Of a stretch of DNA of 64,000 bases, positions 20,990 through 33,716 are shown in pieces. Below the pieces are notes generated by a model, which searched no databases, was not told the DNA's origin, and saw nothing but the letters and a program-made list of their open reading frames with translations. The stretch covers positions 21,632,400 to 21,696,399 of the forward strand of contig OY747709.1 of the NCBI GenBank assembly GCA_963556495.2, given 5' to 3'. Position numbers and translations under genes: made by a program. Numbering within the stretch: the stretch's first letter is position 1; each line of letters opens with the position of its first letter. The DNA is from Valencia hispanica (lineage: Eukaryota > Chordata > Actinopteri > Cyprinodontiformes > Valenciidae).

Positions 20990-22559
20990 AGGGAGAGAGC
21001 ACAAGCTGGTAAACTGTCACTAGATTTTTAGGCTACAATGACGCTAAGCATTGAAAAACAGATGCTAATTATGTGGGCAAAATTCTCTAACAGCGATCAA
21101 AATGTCATTTTTTCTGTCAAACAAGTTGTGAATTTGTTGTAACATTAAACCAGGGGACGACTTACTCTGCTCAAAGTGATGTGGCGAGCTCCAGCGGTTT
21201 CCACTGTGTCTGTTTTGTGTACAACGAAATGCTCTGAACAATCATGTGAACGATTTTCATTCGTTGTTGAGTTCAATCTTACCCAGCAACAGAGGTGCTA
21301 TTTCCCGATTGGCTATTGTGGCCCCTTTCTTTTTTTATTTTTTTTATTGGCTGGTAAGTGACAGGCTCGAGTGATGACTAAAAGCAGGCACAGAGATGCG
21401 TTCATGAATGCCGTTTCCATCGAGAGCAGCACTATAAGTTTACTGGGGCACTGGAGACTTTTACTAAGGCACGTGCCCCAGTGAATAAGGTCTAGTAATG
21501 CCCCCGCTGCTCATTGCCCAAAGCATGAAGGAGGCTTGAGTTTCAGTGCAGGGCAATCCCGTGGCTGGCAGAGGGAGACCGGAACCCCAGGACTGGAACT
21601 AGGTAGGAGCACTGGGATAAAAAAAAAAAAAAAAAAGACAGTGGCATCAGGAAAAATTACGTGTTCTCACCAATAATCAAGAAACCTCTGAGGTGAAACA
21701 GCTGAAATATCAGTTGCAGTCTCAGGCAGTTGTGGATGAAGATGAGGTTGTTGTTCTGTATAATGAGATGAGAGGAACAATGACTGTCAAGATGTCATGA
21801 AGCATCCGAACAGCTGAAGGAAAAGTTGACTAAAGAGAAAAACAGAGAAAAGGGACTGAGGAGTGCTTAGGCCAGCAATAGGAGGGTTACAGGAGGAAAC
21901 ATCTAACCTACATGGTCAAAATGGAGAGAGCATTAGAGGAATGAAACAGCAGTGAGGGCAGGAAGAAAATCCTATCTTATTATGAACCAACAAGAGAGAG
22001 ATGAGCTGCTGAAAAAGCAGTTGGTATTACAGAAAGGCAGAGCAAGAGATAGCTGCTCTGCATTTGGAATAGCAGAAAAAGCAGAAAAAGAACCAATACC
22101 ATCAGGATGTAGCAAGAAAATTCTTTGTAAGGAACTGGAAATTTCTTGTTTGCAGAGAAAACCAGAACAAAGGAAGCTGAGATCAGCTTAGCTGAACAAG
22201 TGCAGGAAACCTGAAAAACAAAGGCAGAACCAAAGACTGCTCTGGGCCCAGGAAAAATCTAGTCTTCTGACAGAGGAGAAGAAAAATGTTAGAAATGTGG
22301 AAGGAGCTGTGAAATAAGTTGTGGAGGTTCTGCATAATGAAAGACAAGATTGGCAAACAAAGAAGTCCTGCCTTTTAGAGACCATTAAAAACAAAAAAAG
22401 GCTCTGAAAGAGATGGAGAGAAAAACATCAACACAGACTGAAACATCTTCAATAGGTAATGGAAAAATTGAAATGAAGAAAAACACAAAAAAAAAACATC
22501 TAGTAAAAAATTTTCAAATAAAAGCTCCACTTCAGAAAACTAATCTTTGTTAAACTTCC

Positions 22560-22810
22560 AAACCTCCTCCAACTAAACCATCAAGCCAAAAAAAAAAAAT
22601 TAAATTAAATAAAAAAACTTTCTGAAACCCAACTCCCCAATCTTAACTTGTAACCTCTTACCATGACCCCATATTACCCAATCTTAACTTTTAACCCCTT
22701 ATCATAACCCCATATTACCCAATAGCCCATAACCCTTATACCTAACTTTTCACTCTGGACCTTTAACCCTGAACTTCCCAAACCTAAACTCCTGGAACCC
22801 TCTAAATTTA
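22560..22810 (+). repeat. A run and degenerate short repeats (cccaatcttaac)
   Basis: After an A-rich stretch, the motif cccaatcttaactt(g/t)taacc with ataaccccatattac is repeated about twice (22,634-22,725). More diverged ctaaccctt-like units follow. It resembles eroded telomere-like repeat. Confidence 0.5.
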
Positions 22811-22819
22811 CTTAGGCAG

Positions 22820-23420
22820 TTTCTTGTGTACGTTTCTACTAGGTGAGACAGAATTTTGTTTGTAAACAAAATTGACATTCATAAATATGTAATTGCCTGA
22901 TAGATATTTCCCAAAGCAGATTGAACCACCAACCAACATATATTAATGATCCATGGGGTGGTTGTGGTTTTCATTTGTGGCTCAGAAAATAAATATGACT
23001 TTCAATGAAAAATTTACCCTCTCTCCCTCCAAAATATTACATTCAAAAGTTTTTGTAAATGTAAAAGTACTTCCTCCTCTACCAGGGCCATTTTCTGGGG
23101 TAGATTTCTATCCTGGTAATTAGGTTTTACCCTGGTAGATGGAGTGGGTCTGCACAGTCGGACAGTGTTTAGCACATGCAGTAAGAAATCTTTCTGAATG
23201 GAGTTTGCATGTTCTCCCTCTGCACACATGGGTTCTCTCCGGGTGCTCCAACTTCCTCCCACACCAAAAAAAATATGCCTTTTAGGTTTATTGGCATTTG
23301 TAAATTGTCTTCAGGTAGTGACTTTGTGGCTGCATTGTTGTTTATCCAATTGCTCTGTGTTGTTGTGGAACTGACTGGCAACCTGTCCAGGTTAATCATC
23401 CACCCCAACTTTCACCTGCT
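22820..23420. repeat. Old SINE fragment (core at 23,195-23,410)
   Basis: The stretch gaatggagtttgcatgttctccctctgc, then gggtgctccaacttcctccca, and later actggcaacctgtccaggtt match the shared fish SINE core also seen at 16,830 and, for its 3' part, 48,775. The 5' part is eroded. The rest of the interval shows nothing. Confidence 0.55.
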
Positions 23421-25030
23421 CACACTTTCTTTGTCTCACCTTACTTTTAGCCAACCTCCTCTTAAAATGTATTTATAATGATTACTTTAAATACATTAAA
23501 AAATCCTGAAAATAATATTAAACTAGACAGTTTCTGGGTGAGGCTCTGTCCATTCCCTGAATGCTGAACACTCAGAGAATGGACCTTTTTTGGCTGTTTA
23601 TTTTTACGATTTTTTTTTTTAAACGATCTCCAAGTCTGTCTACTTTGACAGGGAAATAATTATTTTTCTTCTCTCTCCAAGCCTGTGGGAGAGAGCAGCA
23701 GCTGATAGTGGAGTTTTAAAACAGGAACAGACAGAACAGCTGGACAGAACTTTCTTTTGCATTGACTACCGACCGGATGAAACTGAGCCTGGAATAGAAG
23801 AGTGGTCTTGCAGCGCTCTCTGTTTCCTGGTTGCTTTCTTTCGCTCTCCGTGTCTGCTGCGGAGAAAGTCCAAGAATGACAAAGCACCTCTCTCCTTCAT
23901 GCAAGACTGGACAGTCCCAGAGAAAAAGAAAACGCTGCTGTGATGATTGACCGACTGAATTTGACCTTTAACCGACAACGACCAGTGTCCAGAGAGGGGC
24001 TGGAAAGAGCCAGACTGCAACCCTCCAATCCGTAATCCATGATGAGAGGGGCGCAACCGCTTGGGCGTTCCCTGTCGCGAACAAGCTGTGAACACGTGAA
24101 ATCAACACAGAGAATCCAGATTTAGGAGAATCCTGCACTGCACACTGAAAAATAATGAACTTATGTAGGACACAGATCAGGCAGAATACAAGTAAAAGTC
24201 ATAACTGGAGATTAAACGTGACTACAAGGAACCTGGAGGAGGACTAACATGAGAGGAAAATAAAACAGACTTAATGACCTAGGGAAAGGTAAATCAATTT
24301 AACAGAAAATAGAAAGACACAAGGAGAAAAAGCCATCAACAAGCTAAGAAACTGCAATACAAAGAAATAAACTACATAGAAATCTTTAAGAACATAGTGG
24401 AATTTACAAAAAGGTTACCTTACCTTTAAGTAATTAATAATTGACAGGGTTCATACAGTTTCTCCAAATACAATTCCAGTACTTTCAAGCACCCATGAGA
24501 ACTCTAAATTAAGGCCGTCAAGATCAATGCGATAACGCAGGTAAATTAATTTGGAGGATTAATGTGAGTAATTGGGTTTAACACAATAACACACACAGGA
24601 TGACTCGCCTTGGTTGTCTCAAAATTCAACCCATGCAGTTTCCAGTGCTAGCTCATCACGTAAGCATAGCAGACCCAAACTGCACCTTCGGGTTCTTACG
24701 AATGTCTCTTTGCAGACAATAGAGACTTGATTATGTTTTATGCTGTTGATTGCACAAACCGCTTTGATAAAAACATAAAGTACAAGTTCTATTCAACTTC
24801 TTTCATTAGAAATGAAAAATGTTTTGGTTACAAGCAATCTGATAAAGCAACTGGAACAAGCAAATTAAAAATGCAGCGATCTGCAGCGATCACTAAACCT
24901 TTGCTAACGAACAAGCTAACGTCGTTAATCGAAATGGCAGCTGCAAGATACAGTAACTTCAAAGGATAGCACACACACACGGTCAACATCGCACCATTTG
25001 CTCACGCATTGCGGTGTTAATAAGAAATAA
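23421..25030. other. Unassigned region, no gene recognised
   Basis: The segment 23,530-24,110 has balanced composition and several overlapping minus-strand frames of 60-110 codons with no recognisable domain. A short hairpin, gtccattc...gagaatggac, lies at 23,549. 24,120-24,420 is A-rich and resembles the interior of the 40,877 repeat. 24,430-24,970 resembles the end of an old DNA element but has no termini I can place. Confidence 0.4.
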
Positions 25031-25039
25031 TTCATCGGT

Positions 25040-25250
25040 TGTTGAGAAAACTTCAATTCAGACATACTTTATTGATGTCAGTGAGAAATTAAGTATGTTC
25101 AAGGAGTTGGTGTAGATTGTGATGGCTGCAGCCAGGAGAGATCTCCTGTAGCAGTCTGTGTTGTGACAAAACTGCAAATGCTTCTGACTGAAGATAACAC
25201 CCTGTGTTGTAGGGTGGTCCAATGAGGAGAATGCTCTGAGTTGTCCAAAA
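25040..25250 (-). repeat. 3'-UTR fragment of a fish non-LTR retrotransposon
   Basis: The stretch from actttattgatgtcagtgag through ggtgtagattgtgatggctg and gatctcctgtagcagtc to tgagttgtcca is a repeat-like block that I recognise as a recurrent fish LINE tail. The subclass is not established. Confidence 0.4.
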
Positions 25251-25259
25251 TTAATAAGA

Positions 25260-27420
25260 AGCAGTCAGCTTTACATTCAGGAAATGTTAATCAGATAATT
25301 TGACTGGGCAACTGGCTGGAAGATTAATGGTTAAAAGGTGTCATAGAAAATGGTACTCATTTTTTGTCATATTTAGGAATGATTAATCATTGGTAGTTCA
25401 CAACTAAGCTGTGATTAATTAGAATAAAAGTTTTGATCATCTGACAGGCTAAAAATAATGGATATGTACTCTGAACGACAACTTCCAGAATGATGATGGC
25501 TTTAAAGATTTTTATTTGGGTTGGAAAATAAAATAAATAGGTAATTTGTGTGGTTCAATTAGATAATTCATGTTCTGTGTCTCTCAGGTTAAAAGACTGT
25601 AAACAGGTAGTAAGAAAGTTGAACCTAATAAAAATAATAAAAATACATAAAAATTGTAAGGTAGAGAAAATGACAGGAAAACAAAAATCCATAGGAGATC
25701 CCAGTGAGTGGGTGGACGAACTGGGAGGTCAAACGTATGGCCAACCTGGGGGGCAGCCCTTGGCGAAACTTCCGGCAGTTTTGGGAGTGGGAGGACTTGG
25801 TCTCTCTAGTGCTATTCCGACACCAAGGGGATGTCGACATATGGCCCTTCCTAAAATGTATCGACGCTCTCAAGTGGTGAACTGTTTTGCCGTTTGTTTG
25901 CGTGTCTGCTCTTGCATGAAAGCGGACAGCTGAGTTCTTATGCTTTATCTCGTAAAAATTGGAAGTAAAGCAGTTGGATTTCTGCTTAGTCTGGATTGGA
26001 AATTAAATAATTTATCCAGTTTCGGTTAGGCCTTTTGATTTTTCATTTTGAATAAGGGCTGCTGTTAAAGTGAGAGCTTTTTGGTAATAGCCTTTCTGGG
26101 TTGGAAATAAAGGCTTATGTTAGGGTGAGAATTTTTTGGTAATAGCCTTTTTGGTTTGGATTAAATCAATATTAAGAATTATGGTAGAGTCAGACAAGCT
26201 TCTCCGGATTGAGAGGCTTGGTGTTGGTGGAACGACAGGTTCTTCACTTTTTCGCTTGGGAAAAGTGGTTACGTCTTCTCTTTTGGGTAACTCTCCTCTC
26301 TGGGTAGCTAAGCGCCCAGCCAGACCATGGGGTCTGAATACAGTAGGCCTTCACCACCTTGGAGTCCAATATGCCGGCAAAATATGAGAGAAAAGCATGG
26401 GCCTGTTTGAAAGAAAACGCATGTAAATTCTTGGAAAAAAGTATGATAATAAATTTCTCCACAATACTTATATGATAATGACATGCTGAGGTCTGAAGCA
26501 GTAATATTTCAAACAAAAATTATAACAAAACAGGAAATCAACTGACGGAAGAATTGGTCTGCTTTATTATGATCAGTAACAGGGGTTTGTTTCTCTTAAA
26601 GGAGGCATAATCAATCCTTAAAATACAATGAAAAAAAAAACAAGGGATCTGCCTGTTTCCCCGGTAGGGATCAAAAGGTCAAGATGGAGTTCAAGGAAGT
26701 CAAAAGAAATCTGATAATAGCTAAGGATTGGTCTCTTAATCTAAATTGAAGGTTGTCAGTAAACCAAAATACTGTTGGGCATAGAACAACTACCTAAGCT
26801 ACTGGACAAAATGGTATAAGTATTATAATTTAATTTGGGAAGAAAGTGTCCCTCTTACCTTTCCTTCACAAAACCGTTCCTTCACAACAATAATGACAAT
26901 GAGAAATGGGGAACCTTATTTATGGGCTGTACTCAATACTTTAGCTGCGAGGAGGCTTAAAACTTCTTCACAGCAGATCTTAACAAACTCATTGATGGCA
27001 CTAAATTAAACTACAGCTAAAGGCAAATGGCAATGAAAGCAGAAATTAATAATAAACTTTGCAAATTAGTTACCAGGGTCAGAAGCCTTGGGAACTCTGT
27101 GTTCCCCATTTTATCAATTGAAAACAGCCATCCGCTCCAGGCCCTCAGCCCGAAGCTTGGGAACCTATTGACGTTTTTGGAACAGATTACTTTCAGCAAC
27201 AACCTGACTGAATGAAGAACAACTGGGTTTTGGAATTGTCTCAAGAGCTAAAAGCATGGTTCGAAAAAACAAGTTTGAATTGCAGATTCTAAATAAACTG
27301 GGGATTTCACTAAAACATGGTTTTAAAAAGGCTTGTCTTTAAAGAAAGAGGTACTGGAAAAGTTTTATTATTGGAATGAGGACTCATGGGTTCCAGCAGC
27401 AGAACTGGGATCCCACCAGG
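25260..27420. other. Unassigned, possibly old retroelement; short frame at 25,670-25,933
   Basis: A plus-strand frame from MTGKQKSIGDPSEW (about 25,670) to 25,933 is Gly/Pro-rich with no known domain. The phrase ttggtaatagccttt with a flanking ttggaaataaaggctt occurs twice (26,080-26,155). Otherwise nothing can be supported. Confidence 0.35.
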
Positions 27421-28090
27421 GGTGGGCTGATGTTGAAATTTAGCCCGGGAGCTTGGTTTTGAGAGGCCTTTTATCTGATCACACTAAGGATGCAAGTGGA
27501 ACCATCATTTTAACAAAAATACTTCTATTGGTAATATAAAAACATAATAATGTTTTATACTACCAAAAATATTAAGAACATGTTTAGGGTAATAATAGGC
27601 TAATAAGATAATTTATGTTGTCACAACCAGATGTGGGTATCTAGTTACATTTACTTAAGTAGTTTATTGGGGGGAAAACTTTTAGGAGTAGTTTTACTGC
27701 ACCACACGTTAACTTTTACTTTAGTAAAAGTAAAAGTACTTGCATAAAGAGTTAATGAAGCATGGCTCATTCACTTAAGTTGTGTAGTTCATTTAGGATT
27801 GCTTAAAGCAACAGCTGTATCAAGGTAATCTAAACCAAACTCCCACGTCTGCTAATTCTATCCAACCTAATCTCTGACCTACAGTAATTACTTACTTATA
27901 ATCAACTAACTAATCCTTTGAATTAGCTCACATATGTTTGGAGTTGCATGCTCTAACACTTACTATAATAACTCAACTGGAGATCCCATCAGGGGCCCTC
28001 CTGATTGGTGAGCTTTCCCTTCCGAGGGGATGCAGGAGCTGAGGAAGACTGAGGTGGACCTTGAGAGTCATGACATGGAGCAGCTACAAG
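27420..28090. repeat. Old interspersed repeat with ctttagtaaaagtaaaagta motif
   Basis: The block 27,630-27,760 has the acttaagtag...aagtaaaagtacttg arrangement common in fish non-autonomous elements. No termini are clear. The rest is AT-rich. Confidence 0.3.
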
Positions 28091-28734
28091 GGAAGTGTGC
28101 ACAGCACAGAATTTGTGTCTGAATACCAAGTAGAAGCCCAACAGATTTACTATCACAAGTGGTGCATTACAGCTTTTTCAGTAGTACTCCGCTAGACATA
28201 TATGGGCAAGAAATCTCTATTAGAAGTTGCTGTGGGTTTTTATTTTGGACAAAATAAAGAGGAAGAAAGAAAAAAGATAAAGAGAGGTAGAAAAAAAAGT
28301 TAAGAGGGAGAGGGTAAGATGAAGATGCAAGAGAGGATGGGGAACAAAGAAAACACAAAAAAACATCCAGTCCGTCTCCACACCCGCAGGAGCAACAATG
28401 ACAAAACAAATCAAACAATACCAACCGAGAACTACATAACTACAACCCACAAATAGACATGTAAATACACTAACAGCGTCACTGAAAAGCTCATGGTACC
28501 GATTATTACAAGATTTAATAATGGTAATCTAAGCCCAAGAATGAATCTGTAAACACCGGAATCCCCACACCTGTGTGTGTGTGTGTGTTTAGTGTGTACA
28601 TGTATAGCTATACTTGATTGGACCAACCTTTGACAGGCCACCAGCATTGTGTGGACATTTGTAGTTGTCTTGTAGTAGGACATTTTGCCTGGTCCACACA
28701 ATGTTTAACAAGCTATTAAACTCTACTAGTTAGG

Positions 28735-28830
28735 TTTAGAGGTATGGTGTGGCTTGGGTTTAGGTTAAGGTTAGGGTTAGGCATGTATCACTAATGGTTA
28801 GGGTTAGGGAAAGTGTCTGGGTTAGGCATA
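28735..28830 (+). repeat. Telomere-like TTAGGG stretch
   Basis: Short runs of ggttagggttaggc occur twice around 28,765 and 28,800, mixed with related variants. It is too short and diverged for a true interstitial telomere. Confidence 0.6.
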
Positions 28831-28881
28831 GTAAAATCAATGGAAGTCAATACAATGTCAACACAAATATAGCAAGACAGG

Positions 28882-28930
28882 AGTGTGTGTGTGTGTGTGT
28901 GTGTGTGGGTGTGTGTGTGTGTGTGTGTGA
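28882..28930 (+). repeat. GT microsatellite
   Basis: About 24 GT dinucleotides with one interruption (gtgggt). Confidence 0.92.
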
Positions 28931-29715
28931 GCATGCTGGTGCATATAAGGTTTCTCCATACGAGTGTTCAATAGCTGGTTCGAGGAGCCATGAATTCGCC
29001 TCCCAGGAGTTGACGCAGACACGAAAGAGACTGGAGCCATAGACATCCAAAAGACCCTCAGAGCACAGGAGCCCCAGGCAGACCAACGCAGGGCTGACTG
29101 TACCCCGAAAGAGAGGAGTAGAGAAGTGCCCCAGGGGAAAATCCAGCAGCTACAATGCAGGGGCCAGAGGGGCCGCTGTGACGGGCCCACGGGCTCCGCC
29201 AGCAACCGGCCACGCCAGGGTGGATCCAGCCAGGGGCCTGAAGACCCGAGGCCCGAGTGCGCCCCACCTCCCAGCAGGGACCCAAGCCAGCCAGCTTTTC
29301 TCCATAGAGAGTAGAAGTGCGCAACTTGATAACAACATAGTGACGTTTCCTCCCTGCTCCTCTGATGGTGCGTTCTAGTTACCTTGTAATTCTGTGTGAC
29401 CGAGAGTAGACGATGTCACGAACAGAAGTTTTGGCTTACTAGCTGCGTCAACTCTTAAAAAACAACAAAAAAAAGCCTAAAAAAAACAGCGTGTATTTCT
29501 ACTCTTTCAGACTCTACAATCTTCAATCTGTCTTTTTTAAAATAAAAATAAAACAATACTTCCAAAAATGAGCTGAAGTGAAAAGACTATGAGTACGTTT
29601 TCCTGATGCCGTTTGGTCTGAAGCAGTTCTGTCTGATGCTGTTCGGTTAATTCAAGTGGTTCTTTGTCCATCTCCACTCTGCCTCTGTGTTTAAGATCCT
29701 GTGTTTTCATTGTGA

Positions 29716-29866
29716 CCTCCGCCAAGGAGGTTATGTTTTTGCCAGGGTTTGTTTGTCTGTTAGTTAGCTTTAGGGGACTTTGGGGGTGAACCGAAAACCT
29801 GGAGGAGGACTCAGCTGCCTTGGCGGAGGCCTGTGCTCCCCGAGTGCTTTTCTAGTTTGTCACTGT
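29716..29866 (+). mobile_element. Short inverted-repeat element (cctccgccaagg)
   Basis: It starts gacctccgccaaggaggtta and ends with ccttggcggaggcctgtgct and agtgcttttctag, giving inverted termini CCTCCGCCAAGG / CCTTGGCGGAGG. It is a widespread small repeat in fish; the superfamily is not assigned here. Confidence 0.6.
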
Positions 29867-31010
29867 GTCGTTTTGTTTTCTTTGTCAGTTACTCTTTTCA
29901 TGTTTGTTTCATTTGCTGCCCATGCTCTAGACCTCCTCTCTGTTTATGTTTGTCCTCTGATCATGAAAATGCTGATCTAATCATGAAACTGTTAAGATAT
30001 CTGAACAATCTGGAGCAATTTGAAGGAGAACCATGAGTCTCAGTGCAATTCTAAGATCATTCTGTGAAAGTTGATCTTTGTGGCTACAAAATATTAGAAA
30101 ACCATAATGGTAAAGTGAAAGTAAAAAAAGTGAAAGTGAAAAAAAAAAAGTGGAAAAAAATCAGCTAACTACTCCAATGAGAAGCTGTATCCACTGTAAC
30201 TCCTGTGTTCATTAGTAAAGTTTTTTTTAAAATACACAGCAAATATCAACTACTGTCTTCACTTCTAAAAAAATGTTTTCTTTACAAACAAAAAGTTGAA
30301 TGGAGTCTCTAGGTTCAGGTATGAACACACAGTGAAACCTCAAGAAAGGCAAATTTTCAAAATGTCTTGCTCCTTGACTCCATTCACTTCAATGGGTTTT
30401 AGCATAGTTTTTATAGAGGTATTTAACTGCCAGAAACAAAAAGCTTACATTTTCAATTTAAAAGCAGGATTTCATATCTTAAAACTTAAAAGTTGTGCTT
30501 TGGGTAATTACACTGCAATAGTAACACGTGGTAAGACACAGCGTCTCTTCTTGGGGAATACACCACTCTTTTAGGATTACTTTTCTGCAGGAGCTCACAT
30601 AGGTCAGGCTAAGGTTTATTTTTGGCCAGAATACAGAGATCAGTTGCCCACTGAATATTTATTTACTTTGGAAGATGCAGTCTTACCCTCTTCAAGGAAT
30701 TACCCTGCTGTGACACTTCTCATCCTGGGAGCTACTGTATGTATACAAAAGGTTAATGCAGTGCATTCTGGGATTCAGAGTTTTCACCAGTCCATGTATG
30801 TAGTTCAGTTCTTGTTTTCCAGTCATGCTGGGACCAACAACAAAGATGAACACACACATGTACAAAAACAGTAGAACACTTTAAACTATTGCTTACATTT
30901 TTTAGTTTATAATGTATTTGCAGTTGAGTTTATAATTAAACATGTTGGTATGAATAATGCCAGATGTCTTTTGAGAAAATTGCTTTATTCTGTTAATAAT
31001 AATAATTAAA
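29867..31010. other. Intergenic, no gene seen
   Basis: A/T-rich with A runs near 30,125-30,160. No family signature in any frame. Confidence 0.4.
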
Positions 31011-31395
31011 GTCAGAAGCTACACAAATTTTGTAGATATGTGGTAGTATTGCATTTCCTTATTATGACTTAGATCAAACATTGTGGCTTCTCACAATAGT
31101 TTGCTGGAAGTTTGGCCCATTTTTCCTGACAGAACGGGTGTAATTGATCCCAGTTTACAGGTTGGCTTCTTCGTACACACTTTTTCCGTAGGACTACAAT
31201 CAGGACTCTGTGTTGGCCACCTCAAAACATTGACTTTGTTGTCCTTAGGCCACTTTGTATAGTTTGGTGATATGCTTTACGTCATTGTCCATTTGGAAGA
31301 CTCATTTGTGCCCAGACTTGAACTACCTAGTTGATGTCTTGAAAAGTTTATTCCATATTTCCAAATAATGTTTACACTTAAGCAAAAATTGTTCC
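31011..31395 (-). mobile_element. Tc1-like transposon relic
   Basis: Phrases such as tttggcccatttttcctgac, ggactacaatcaggactctg, tgactttgttgtccttaggc and gtcattgtccatttggaaga are the reverse strand of a Tc1 transposase (the catalytic DDE region as found in salmonid-type elements). It has many indels and no open frame. Confidence 0.7.
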
Positions 31396-31947
31396 GTTTC
31401 ACATTACACATTGCTTCACTTCATTGCTATAATTAGACAAAGACACAGGCATAAAAACAGAAGGAAACACTCATTACATTGAAATGATGGATGTTAGGTA
31501 AAATTCAGGGTGCCCTAGGAAGAGCCACACACACAGGAGACAGAGAGATGTAGTATTTTGGCTCTGGCTTTGCAGAGGGAGACAAGGATTTGCAACCAAG
31601 AAAGAACCCACCGTGTCTGTCCTTAGTCTCAAAGGAGCGTCTCCCTGCAGCCTCTTTTTATTGAGTCACACCACACCCACCAACATATTCAGTGATGAAA
31701 ACGTGCCTCTGCCCCGTGACGGAAAGAAAACATGTAACTGAAACTGGCAGTTTGTGAAACCAGCTCCTGTGTAATCGTACGGCCTTGACACAGGGGAGCA
31801 GAATGTTCCAGGGAGGAATTTGACAGTTAAAACATTTAAAAAGTACATTAATAAAACCGTAAAACAAAGTCTGATTTTCTCTAACAATGGATTGCTAAAA
31901 ACACACTGGACACAAAAACCAAAGTCCATTGCTTTTCTTTGAGGTAT
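31396..31947 (-). other. Likely 3' UTR and downstream of taste receptor A
   Basis: Sequence beyond the copy A stop codon with no gene of its own. Small minus-strand frames (31,658-31,929) have no recognisable product. Confidence 0.35.
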
Positions 31948-33675
31948 CTACTGGGAAATTGTTTTGGTATAATTTTGAATGAGACCTTGGAAGTACTTTT
32001 GTGTGTTTCTATGGGACTGAAAAATCATGATGTAACATTTTGGGAGGAAATACCACAACAGAAAAGAGTAAAGACTTGACAGAATTGCCAAAGCATTGAG
32101 GGTATGGATGTACTTTCCACGGTAAAGGAGGTATTCAGTAGTAAACACAATCCAGGTGAGAATCAGCAGCAGCAGGCAGAAGGTTATGGCTTTGGCCTCA
32201 TTGTAATTCTTTGGAAGGTCTTTTCCCATGTAAGAGAAAATGAAGCAAAGGCAACATAATAATGGGAGAATAATAAAAGAACAAGAAGCTACAGCAAAGT
32301 TTATGTCACAGCTAAGAACAATTTGGTCCTGGTACCATGATGTTTCATTGTATGGTCTGGGAGGGTAAACAGAAAAGCTAATAAGAACCAACAGGGCCTG
32401 AGTTGAGAATGTCCCAGTGATGAGTAACCACTGTCCGTGATATTTTATCCACCAGCTTTGGAGTTTGGGGAACTTGGCGGCTATTTTGAAAATGCAAACA
32501 ATCTGAAAAGAGCGCACAACAAAACATGCCAGACAAACTGTGTAGCACAAAAGAAATGGAAAATACCTCAAGACACAAGAAGCATTTGTGGGCTTACCAA
32601 AGTAAAAGAACACACTGAAACTACACACAGTAAGGCAGCCTAAAATCAGGAAGCACATCGGTCCTCCAGCAGATCTGACAACAGGCGTGTTGTAGTTGAT
32701 GGCAAAGAGAACAGATACAGCTAGAATGAGACCTACCAAGATCAAGGTCCCAACCACTACCAGTATAGCTCCACTTTCAGTGAATGGTACGTACTCCACC
32801 AGCCGCAGTTTACAGGATGTACTTCCTGCGTTAGACCATTCTGTCTCCTTACAGCTGATGCACAGAAAGGGATCCTCTGTTTTACAGTGGAGAAAAACAG
32901 TCAGTATAGCTAGTAGATTTAAGCTAGGTTAAATTCTTCTATTTTTAACAAATTTGCTTGCAAGGAAAAACGTTCTAGCTTACTGAGGGAATGGTTAGCC
33001 TTTTGGTCTCATAATTCACAGAGTGAATACAATTACTCTAGTAGTATCACATTCATTCAGCTTTGTATATTTCAGTTTCCTCTTTTGAGGATCACTTTGT
33101 AAGTAAATCTTTTATTATTTTATAATTGCTGGCACCACAGCACATCAGAAACATGCCTGGCTGATGTCATCTGAGGTTGAGATGAGATAATTGACCCACT
33201 TACCTATTAATATTATAGGTAATTTAAAGAATAACTCACCCCCCTTCCAGAGTCTTACTCCACCTACATTTCCGGTTTGAAAAATGCAATCCCTGGTCGA
33301 CCGAAGGACGGTGGGGGATGGGGGGGTCTGGGCGGCATCAACCCTTACCTGCTAATCCAACTCCAACTCGCTACGGAGGGGTGGCTGATATTGGGCTTGT
33401 TTTATCCTCCATAGTGGTAGGAAGGCTGACGTCAGTAAACCTAGCTGAGCCAGTAGCGATGTCTGATTCAAATTCAAGTGCAGTGTAAAGTTTAAACCTG
33501 AAGAGAGCACTCCACTAATGGTTTTTGGTTAAAAATAAATGCTTTCACTAAAATGTACTAAAATACTAAAAATAATGACCAGACATGTAGATAGCACTAT
33601 TAGACACTCATTTATACAGTTTATCAGCAAAAAAGTTGATTTGGGGGTGAGTTACACTTTAAGTTTTATTGGTTT

Positions 33676-33716
<41 letters not shown>

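Larger units (their letters stand above)
17062..21506. mobile_element. Non-autonomous hAT element inserted in the SINE
   Basis: The left end is CAGGGGCGTCACTAGAAC and the right end is TCTAGTAATGCCCCCG, an imperfect terminal inverted repeat of hAT type. The flanking 8-bp duplication is CTGCTCAC (17,054-17,061) and CTGCTCAT (21,507-21,514), with one mismatch. Inward inverted similarity extends further (tactggggcac / gcacgtgccccagt). No transposase is seen in the parts belonging to this element. Confidence 0.78.
16683..21636 (+). mobile_element. tRNA-derived SINE (16,683-17,061 and 21,515-21,636), split by a hAT element
   Basis: It begins tggggtgcacggtggcgcag with an A box and a B-box-like ggttcaatta, contains the common fish SINE core gtggagtttgcatgttctcc, and ends in an A run (21,619-21,636). 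It is flanked by the 8-bp duplication GACAGTGG (16,675-16,682 and 21,637-21,644). About 500 bp remain after removing the insert. Confidence 0.8.
16165..22440 (+). pseudogene. Decayed coiled-coil protein sequence split by a nested insertion
   Basis: An open stretch starts at ATG 16,165 (MEFVSRHSPVEATCLQQGRQ) and runs to a TGA near 16,413; the same frame then continues with Pro/Ala-rich and Glu/Lys-rich sequence to about 16,674 (KMEKDLEEQK). After the 16,683-21,636 insertion the sequence resumes with similar Gln/Lys/Glu-rich coiled-coil codons (VKQLKYQLQSQAVV near 21,692), but with many stops and frameshifts to about 22,440. The family is not recognised. It may be a relic gene or retrocopy of a long coiled-coil protein. 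An AG before the first ATG and a possible GTGAGT at 16,267 leave a spliced structure open. Confidence 0.4.
28093..29320 (-). mobile_element. Non-LTR retrotransposon 3' segment, same family as 54,960-56,526
   Basis: It matches the 54,960 copy over an unusual composite: ccaagtagaagcccaacaga near the left, a purine-rich (minus: CT-rich) 3' UTR, a variable GT tract, then a GC-rich block with cagcaggg/cgggctccgcc phrases. In the other copy the poly(A) tail shows minus orientation. The GC-rich open frames on either strand are composition artefacts. Confidence 0.55.

Noticed and set aside
23660..24095. Overlapping minus-strand frames as a gene
   Set aside because: Several frames of similar length overlap with no preferred one and no family motif.
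25550..25933. Possible retroviral gag fragment
   Set aside because: Gly/Pro-rich but without a zinc knuckle or any conserved block; left as unassigned.
28735..28830. Interstitial telomere repeat
   Set aside because: Only a few imperfect TTAGGG units mixed with variants inside a repeat; too weak.
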